From Frankiales bacterium (GTDB lineage: Bacteria > Actinomycetota > Actinomycetes > JAFAQI01), in assembly GCA_019246495.1 (NCBI GenBank), contig JAFAQI010000474.1, positions 1 through 11,065 of the forward strand: a DNA stretch of 11,065 bases, written 5' to 3'. This document shows positions 6,871 to 11,065 of this stretch, one piece after another. The notes under the pieces were generated by a model. It made no database searches. It saw only the letters and a program-made list of their open reading frames with translations, and had not been told where the DNA came from. Every line of letters starts with the position of its first letter. Positions within the stretch are counted from its first letter, which is position 1. A program made the translations under genes and the position numbers.

Positions 6871-6894
6871 ATGGCTGGCTTCAGAGACCGTTAG
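6871..6894 (+). CDS. Possible leaderless leader peptide MAGFRDR
   Basis: This short frame reads MAGFRDR then TAG. Its ATG lies 8 nt after the candidate -10, so it would be at or within two bases of the transcript's 5' end, the arrangement in which leaderless translation works. An in-frame GTG lies immediately before it (6868). The stop codon falls inside the overlap of two alternative hairpins. The combination resembles leader-peptide control of transporter or resistance genes. A chance 8-codon frame cannot be excluded. Confidence 0.3.
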   Translation: MAGFRDR

Positions 6895-6916
6895 GTCGGT
6901 CGCGACTCCGTAACGG
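6886..6916 (+). promoter_or_regulatory. Mutually exclusive leader hairpins upstream of ABC genes
   Basis: Hairpin A pairs GACCG (6886-6890) with CGGTC (6897-6901) around a 6-nt loop. Hairpin B pairs CCGTTA (6888-6893) with TAACGG (6911-6916). They share bases 6888-6890, so only one can form. Hairpin A and the left arm of B lie under the last codons and stop of the possible leader peptide, so ribosome occupancy would change the choice. A palindrome GTCGCGAC (6899-6906) also lies inside. The stems are short, so this is a suggestion only. Confidence 0.28.
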
Positions 6917-6995
6917 CGCACTACTCGTCTAGAGCGCCGCCGGTTGAGTCGCGCCGTCCGCAGGTCCCTTCCGCCCACTTCTTCCGGAGCCAGCT

Positions 6996-7919
6996 ATGAG
7001 CTCGACCTCGGCCGTTGTCCGCCCCGCGTCGTCGTACGGCACATCCCCCGAGCCTGCCGCGCTGTCGGTGTCGCATGTCGTCAAGGAGTTCAAGCCGCAC
7101 GGGCTCGACCGCTGGCGACGCGGACACACCCCCTACCGCGCGGTCGACGACGTCTCGTTCTCGGTCGCCCCCGGCGAGATCTTCGGCGTCATCGGCGCCA
7201 ACGGGTCCGGCAAGTCGACGCTCATCCGCATCATCAGCACGCTGCTGCTGCCCGATGCGGGTGACGTGCGGGTGTTCGGGCTCGATCCCGTCAAGCAACC
7301 GCTCGACGTCAGGCCTCTGATCAACCGGGTGTCGGCCGACCCGTCGTTCTTCCGGCCGATGTCACCGGTCGAGAACCTGCTGTTCTTCGGCCGCACCTAT
7401 GGGCTGTCGGGTGACGAGACCCGGCGACGGAGCGTCGAGTTGCTGCTGGAACTCGGCCTGGACGAACGGCGCGCACGCGAGCCGATGCTCGCGCTGTCCC
7501 GTGGACAGCAGCAGAAGGTCGCGGTCGCGCGAGCGTTCCTCACCCGGCCGCGGCTCATGCTGCTCGACGAGCCGACGACGGGGCTCGACCCGCGCAGCAA
7601 ACGCGACGTGCAACGGTTCGTCGACGGCGTGAGAAAGCAGGGCGTCACCATCCTGCTGACGACGCACGACATGGACGAGGCGGAGCTGCTGTGCGACCGC
7701 ATCGCCTTTCTCGCGAGTGGTCGGCTTGTCGCCGAAGGTACGCCGACGGACCTGCGACGGGAAGTCGCCCGCGACACCGCCGTCGCCGAGGCAGACATGG
7801 AAGCGGTGTTCATGCACTTCACCGGGCGCAGCCTGGAGGACGACGAGGAAGCCGAGCGCACCGAGGCGGAGCAGCGGCGCGAGGACGAGCGCGACAGACA
7901 GCGGAAGGAGTCACGATGA
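6996..7919 (+). CDS. ABC transporter ATP-binding protein (DrrA-like exporter ATPase)
   Basis: This 307-aa cytoplasmic ATPase powers the permease encoded next to it. ATG 6996 has GGAG 6 nt upstream (CCGGAGCCAGCT). Seen: Walker A GANGSGKST at 67-75, signature LSRGQQQKV at 168-176, Walker B LMLLDEP at 187-193 with Glu192, D-loop TGLDP at 195-199 and H-loop TTHD with His224. The position of the Q-loop Gln is Ala114 (VSADPSFF instead of V-P-Q-E-P). A comparable loss occurs in an ABC-2 ATPase subgroup. The region AVFMHFTGRSL at 270-280 is typical of the C-terminus of DrrA/ABC-2 ATPases, and the last 27 residues are a highly charged Glu/Arg tail. The gene overlaps the permease start by ATGA, indicating translational coupling. 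Substrate is unknown; antibiotic, lipid or polysaccharide export are all possible for this group. Confidence 0.93.
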   Translation: MSSTSAVVRPASSYGTSPEPAALSVSHVVKEFKPHGLDRWRRGHTPYRAVDDVSFSVAPGEIFGVIGANGSGKSTLIRIISTLLLPDAGDVRVFGLDPVKQPLDVRPLINRVSADPSFFRPMSPVENLLFFGRTYGLSGDETRRRSVELLLELGLDERRAREPMLALSRGQQQKVAVARAFLTRPRLMLLDEPTTGLDPRSKRDVQRFVDGVRKQGVTILLTTHDMDEAELLCDRIAFLASGRLVAEGTPTDLRREVARDTAVAEADMEAVFMHFTGRSLEDDEEAERTEAEQRREDERDRQRKESR

Positions 7920-8764
7920 CAACGGCGGAGACCTTTGCGCTGCCGCGTCCACGCCGGGTCGCGTTGGGCTTCGCCTTCGTCGAACGGCAGACGAACCTCT
8001 GGAAGCGCTACTGGGCGTGGGAGGTCGTCTGGCTCGTCTACGGCGTCGTCAACACACTCGCCATCACCTTCATCGCGCGCGAGGCGCAACACACCGGGGC
8101 GACCGCCGCGGGACACGTTCAGCGGCTGACGCTGTTCCTCCTGATCGGGACGCTGGTGTGGGCCTATCTCTCCGCGGTCCTCGACGACATGGCGCTCGTC
8201 ATCACCTGGGAGCGTTGGGAAGGCACGATCGAGCACACGCTGATGGCGCCAGTGCCACGGGCGGTGCACCTCGTCGGGATGAGCGCGTTCGGCGTGCTGC
8301 ACGCCCTCATCCGCACCGTGCTGATCCTGGCGTGCTCCCTGCCGTTCTTCTCGGTCGACTTCGGACGCGCGGACTGGGGATCCGCGACTGTGATCATCGC
8401 GGTTGGCAGCATTAGCGTCGTCGGCCTCGGCATCCTCACCGGCATCCTGCCGATGCTCTATCCCGAGCGTGGTGAGCAGATGTCTTTCATGGTGCAGGCC
8501 GTGGTGCTGCTGGTGTCGGGTGTCTACTACGGCGTCGATGTGCTGCCCGGTTGGCTTCAGGCGGTGGCCAACGCGTCGCCGGCGACGTATCTCCTGCGCG
8601 GCATCCGCGGCGCGATCCTCGACGGCCGCACTGTCGGTGACGAGGCGGGGCTCATCGGCGTCCTGCTGGCGTTCGGCGTCGCCCTGGTCCCCGCGTCGCT
8701 GCTCGCGTTCTCGGCTGCCGAGCGGTGGGCTCGACGTACCGGCCGCTTGAAGCGCCAAGGCTGA
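7916..8764 (+). CDS. ABC-2 type transporter permease
   Basis: This 282-aa integral membrane protein forms the channel partner of the ATPase. ATG 7916 overlaps the upstream stop codon (ATGA) and has GGAAGGAG 6 nt before it. The frame is open further upstream but that part overlaps the ATPase gene and looks non-coding. Seen: about six hydrophobic segments, near residues 35-54, 71-88, 130-146, 156-182, 188-206 and 245-266. The cytoplasmic loop motif ERWEGTIEHTLMAPV at 99-113 matches the conserved ERE-x-GT-x-E-x-L-x-x-x-P loop of ABC-2 permeases. The segment SGVYYGVDVLPGWLQAVANA at 201-220, followed by SPATYLLRGIR, is the usual sequence before the last helix. Family knowledge: such two-gene units export drugs, lipids or glycans as a dimer of each subunit. 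No neighbouring gene reveals the cargo. Confidence 0.93.
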   Translation: MTTAETFALPRPRRVALGFAFVERQTNLWKRYWAWEVVWLVYGVVNTLAITFIAREAQHTGATAAGHVQRLTLFLLIGTLVWAYLSAVLDDMALVITWERWEGTIEHTLMAPVPRAVHLVGMSAFGVLHALIRTVLILACSLPFFSVDFGRADWGSATVIIAVGSISVVGLGILTGILPMLYPERGEQMSFMVQAVVLLVSGVYYGVDVLPGWLQAVANASPATYLLRGIRGAILDGRTVGDEAGLIGVLLAFGVALVPASLLAFSAAERWARRTGRLKRQG

Positions 8765-8768
8765 GTGT

Positions 8769-8792
8769 TCAGCGGCGGAAGGCCACCGCTGA
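8769..8792 (+). terminator. Hairpin terminator candidate after ABC operon
   Basis: TCAGCGG (8769-8775) pairs with CCGCTGA (8786-8792) around a 10-nt loop, starting 4 bp past the permease stop codon. It is the last codons of the M55 gene on the other strand, so it is constrained by coding. There is no T-run; stem-only terminators are reported in Actinomycetota. A 7-bp stem is modest evidence. Confidence 0.3.
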
Positions 8793-9614
8793 CATCTGCT
8801 GGGCGGCAAGCGCAGCCAGGTAGTACCAGCTCATGATCGCCCGCACGAGCTCGTCCGGATCCGCCGCGGCGAACCGCAGCGTTCGCGGACCGGTGCGCAC
8901 CGATCGCGGCACGCTCGCGGCGTAGTCGGTGCCCAACAGGCTCGCGAAGTCGACCTCGAGGGTCAGCGACTCCGGGACGGCGGGAGCCTGCAGGTCACCC
9001 GCAGACGCAACCGCTGACGCCACCGACGACTCGATGAGCTCCCGCGCCGCCGGCGGCGCGAGCGTGTCGGTCGCGGAGAACCCGACCGCCCGCTTCACCT
9101 CGACGGCTGTCACGCCGGCGAACGCCTTTTCGGCGACTGCGCAGATCTGGTCGTCGCCGGTCAAGGCAACGACTGGAACGCCGTACGACGCGCAATAGAC
9201 GGCGTTGACCTCAGCTTCGCTCACCGGCTGGCCGTTGAGCCGCATCTCGGTGAAGTTCGACGAGAACGTGTGCGCCAGCACACCGTCGGCGCCGGCCGCT
9301 GCGTGATAACCGACGAACACCGCCACGTCGTCGTCGCGAGTGATGCCTTGCACCATGCAGGACGGCCGAGGTGCTCCGAACACCAGCCGCGCACGCGGAT
9401 CGAGCTGATCGTGCAGCAGGTTGTCCATCGTGCCGTGGCTGTCGTTGACCAGCACCTCGGTCGCGCCGCCGGCGAACGCGCCGCGGATCGCGGCGTTGGC
9501 CTCGCCGGTCATCAGCTCCTGCGCACGCGGATAACCGGTGCCGCCCCGGATGATCTGGTCCACTGTCGCGACGCCGGCGACACCCTCCATGTCGACCGAG
9601 ATGAAGACGCGCAT
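8769..9614 (-). CDS. M55 family metallopeptidase, DppA-like D-aminopeptidase
   Basis: This 281-aa enzyme is predicted to be a zinc D-stereospecific aminopeptidase that removes N-terminal D-residues from short peptides. Seen: it starts MRVFISVDMEGVAG and keeps all five zinc ligands known from Bacillus subtilis DppA at identical positions: Asp8, Glu10, His60 (VNDSHG), His104 (GYHA) and Glu133, as well as His115 (LAHTFS). Length is close to DppA's. There is no signal peptide, so it acts in the cytoplasm on imported peptides. ATG 9614 is chosen over the longer open frame to 9938, which overlaps the upstream gene and has unlike composition. The start lies 2 bp after the TGA of the substrate-binding protein gene and has no clear SD, suggesting translational coupling. 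In Bacillus dppA heads a dipeptide ABC operon, so a link to a binding protein makes sense. The specific substrate here is not visible. Confidence 0.92.
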   Translation of the reverse strand: MRVFISVDMEGVAGVATVDQIIRGGTGYPRAQELMTGEANAAIRGAFAGGATEVLVNDSHGTMDNLLHDQLDPRARLVFGAPRPSCMVQGITRDDDVAVFVGYHAAAGADGVLAHTFSSNFTEMRLNGQPVSEAEVNAVYCASYGVPVVALTGDDQICAVAEKAFAGVTAVEVKRAVGFSATDTLAPPAARELIESSVASAVASAGDLQAPAVPESLTLEVDFASLLGTDYAASVPRSVRTGPRTLRFAAADPDELVRAIMSWYYLAALAAQQMSAVAFRR

Positions 9615-9616
9615 GC

Positions 9617-11065
9617 TCAGACCGTCGGGATGTGGAAGGGCCCGCTCACGTACTTCGCGCACTGGCAGCTCGAGTTCCACTGCAAGTTCCAGCCGATCTC
9701 TATGCCGTCGTGGCGACCCGGGCCGAAGTACTCCTGCAGCGCACCGGCCGCCGGGTAGCTGAAGTGCAGGCTTTCCAGGGCCCTCTGCACCGTGTCGCGT
9801 GTGATGACCCGACCGGCGTGGTTGATCGCGTCGCGCAGCAGGTAGAGCTCGTCGCAGTAGGAGATCGCGATGCCCTCGGCGTTGGGCCCGGCCTTCTCGA
9901 GATTCTGGCCGGTCCGCTTGTCGATCATCCGGATGCACTGCTTGGTCGCCGGCGACTGCATCTTGACCGCCTGCGGGGCGGGCAGGTCGAGCCCCGGATC
10001 CCAGCTGAAGCCCATCGCGCCGCGCACCGCCGACTGATCGACGTCGCCGGCTCCGACCAGCGTTTCCATGCCGGAGGACGTGCTGAGGCCAAGCCGCGGG
10101 TAGTAGTGCTGGCTGCCGGCGTCGCGGCTGAAGAACAGCAGCATCGTGCCGTTGGCGTCCAGCAGGATGACGTGGTTGACGCCGTCCTGGCGGAACCGCA
10201 GCTCGGCGTTGGAGATGGCATTGAGCGTGTCGGTCTCACCGGACGTTGCGTCCGGCTCCGGCACCCTGATGACGTCCTTCGAGTCGACCGAATATCCAGC
10301 CGCGTGCATCGCCGGCAGGAACACACTCGTCAGCGGTCGGTTCCACTCGGGACGGTCGATGCTGAGTACGCCGATCTTGGTCTTGCTGGCGGCCGACGCC
10401 CGGCCCAAGTTGGCGTCCCAACCGCTGAAGTAGCTCTGCTGCTTCAGGCTGCGAACGAGCTGCCCGAAGATCCGGTCGGTGGTCAACGTGCCGGCGTCGT
10501 AGTAGTAGGGGAACTGGTTCAGGAGTCCCTTGTCCGGCCAGGTGATCGTGCCGGAGTTGATGAGCGATGCACCGGCCCGCAGGATGCAGGCGTAGAAGTT
10601 GTCCGTCAGCCCTTTGCCCATCACGGCGAAGACGTGGTTGTCCTGCGTGAAGTGCGAGCAGGCCTGCTGGTCCATCTCCGAGTATGTCTGCGTCGATTCC
10701 GCGTTGACCGCCCAGTAGACCGGGACCAGCTTCCGTCCCGCGATGCCACCATGCGCATTGATGTCGTCGACAACCGCGTGGGCATCGCCCTTCGGGTCGC
10801 CCTGGGATATGCCGGTCGCGCCGAACGCCGCGTTGAGGGCGTCAGCGTTGGTCTCGTAGGAGATGCCGACGTAGATGGCGTTGGCCGTGACCCCCGGCGC
10901 ACCGCCGGGGTTGCCGGCCGTAGGCGGAACGACGGGACCGCCGCCACCACCGCTGGTCGTCGATCCGGTCGTCGTGCCGCCCGAACCGGTCGTGGTTCCG
11001 GTGCCTCCGAACGACCCCCCGCCGGTGCCGGTGCCGGTGCCAGTGCCGCCGCTGTTGGTGCCCGG
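9617..11065 (-). CDS. ABC transporter substrate-binding protein, branched-chain amino acid (LivJ) type, 5' end missing
   Basis: This is a periplasmic-binding-fold type 1 receptor that captures an amino acid or related ligand for import. The frame is open to the last base, giving 482 visible residues; the first in-frame Met (10675) is internal, because clear domain sequence precedes it. Seen, numbering from the edge: a Gly/Thr/Ser-rich linker at 1-48, then ANAIYVGISYET at 61-72, QGDPKGDAHAVVDDINAHGG at 88-107 and IAGRKLVPVYW at 108-118. These are hallmarks of the first lobe of LivJ-type proteins (DPKG...DDINAHGGI-GRKL). NTP-independent binding pocket residues cannot be assigned. The signal peptide and a likely lipobox Cys would lie beyond the window. 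No permease or ATPase genes of a Liv system follow; instead the M55 peptidase gene comes 2 bp later. Ligand identity is unknown. Confidence 0.87.
   Translation of the reverse strand, partial: PGTNSGGTGTGTGTGGGSFGGTGTTTGSGGTTTGSTTSGGGGGPVVPPTAGNPGGAPGVTANAIYVGISYETNADALNAAFGATGISQGDPKGDAHAVVDDINAHGGIAGRKLVPVYWAVNAESTQTYSEMDQQACSHFTQDNHVFAVMGKGLTDNFYACILRAGASLINSGTITWPDKGLLNQFPYYYDAGTLTTDRIFGQLVRSLKQQSYFSGWDANLGRASAASKTKIGVLSIDRPEWNRPLTSVFLPAMHAAGYSVDSKDVIRVPEPDATSGETDTLNAISNAELRFRQDGVNHVILLDANGTMLLFFSRDAGSQHYYPRLGLSTSSGMETLVGAGDVDQSAVRGAMGFSWDPGLDLPAPQAVKMQSPATKQCIRMIDKRTGQNLEKAGPNAEGIAISYCDELYLLRDAINHAGRVITRDTVQRALESLHFSYPAAGALQEYFGPGRHDGIEIGWNLQWNSSCQCAKYVSGPFHIPTV
11021..11044 (-). repeat. 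Short tandem hexamer repeat coding for a Gly-Thr linker
   Basis: GCCGGT occurs three times in a row (11021-11038) followed by a one-base variant GCCAGT (11039-11044). On the minus strand it encodes alternating Thr-Gly pairs in the flexible linker of the substrate-binding protein. Repeat length could vary between strains by slippage without shifting the frame, because the unit is 6 bp. Confidence 0.7.

Noticed and set aside
7691..7915. Upstream extension of the permease frame
   Set aside because: It overlaps the ATPase coding region and is Arg-rich; the ATG at 7916 has a strong SD and the classic ATGA overlap.
7397..8809. 470-codon minus-strand frame opposite the ABC genes
   Set aside because: Runs antisense to two well-supported ABC genes; His/Arg/Gln-rich with Ser runs, no domain pattern.
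9615..9938. N-terminal extension of the M55 protein upstream of 9614
   Set aside because: It overlaps the end of the binding-protein gene in another frame, and DppA-type proteins begin exactly at the MRVFISVDMEG motif.
1..11065. CRISPR array, transposase, tRNA, integrase or prophage signals
   Set aside because: None seen. No regularly spaced repeats, terminal inverted repeats, tRNA-like cloverleaf sequences or mobile-element proteins were found by reading both strands.

Overview
The DNA is very GC-rich. It has frequent GTG starts, strong G/C bias at third codon positions, long antisense shadow ORFs, tight ATGA overlaps and two promoter-like sites of actinobacterial type. This points to a high-GC Actinomycetota genome. 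I cannot name genus or family. I see no rRNA, tRNA, CRISPR array, insertion sequence, phage gene or attachment site. The window looks like ordinary chromosomal DNA carrying accessory and secreted-protein genes.

Layout from left to right. Positions 1-189 (-) hold the first 63 codons of an NADH:flavin oxidoreductase of the old yellow enzyme family, cut by the window edge. Upstream of it on the same strand, 244-1953 (-) encodes a secreted alkaline-phosphatase-superfamily phosphodiesterase. A 199-bp divergent gap separates that gene from 2153-3640 (+), a secreted beta-propeller protein with LVIVD-type repeats. Next, 3701-4612 (+) is a membrane-anchored GH25-like domain protein with a likely leaderless start. 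A DUF1801 (YdhG-like) protein at 4644-5093 (-) faces it. A second divergent gap, with a purine-rich tandem repeat, leads to 5246-6826 (+), a signal-less gamma-glutamyltransferase-family protein. A 169-bp gap follows with a good promoter, a 7-residue possible leaderless peptide and two mutually exclusive small hairpins. It precedes a two-gene ABC exporter (ATPase 6996-7919, ABC-2 permease 7916-8764, overlapping by ATGA). Facing that pair with only 4 bp between stop codons is a minus-strand pair: a branched-chain-amino-acid-type substrate-binding protein (9617-11065, open at the right edge) and a DppA-like M55 D-aminopeptidase (8769-9614), 2 bp apart.

How the genes may work together. The clearest functional units are the ABC exporter pair and the SBP plus M55 pair, which suggests capture of an amino-acid or peptide ligand coupled to intracellular hydrolysis of D-residue peptides. 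The gamma-glutamyltransferase and GH25-like genes are loosely compatible with a peptide or cell-wall-fragment theme, but they are separate transcription units and this is speculation. No gene here is clearly an unknown system. The most worthwhile leads are the leader region of the ABC operon, the SBP-M55 coupling and the secreted LVIVD protein of unknown role.
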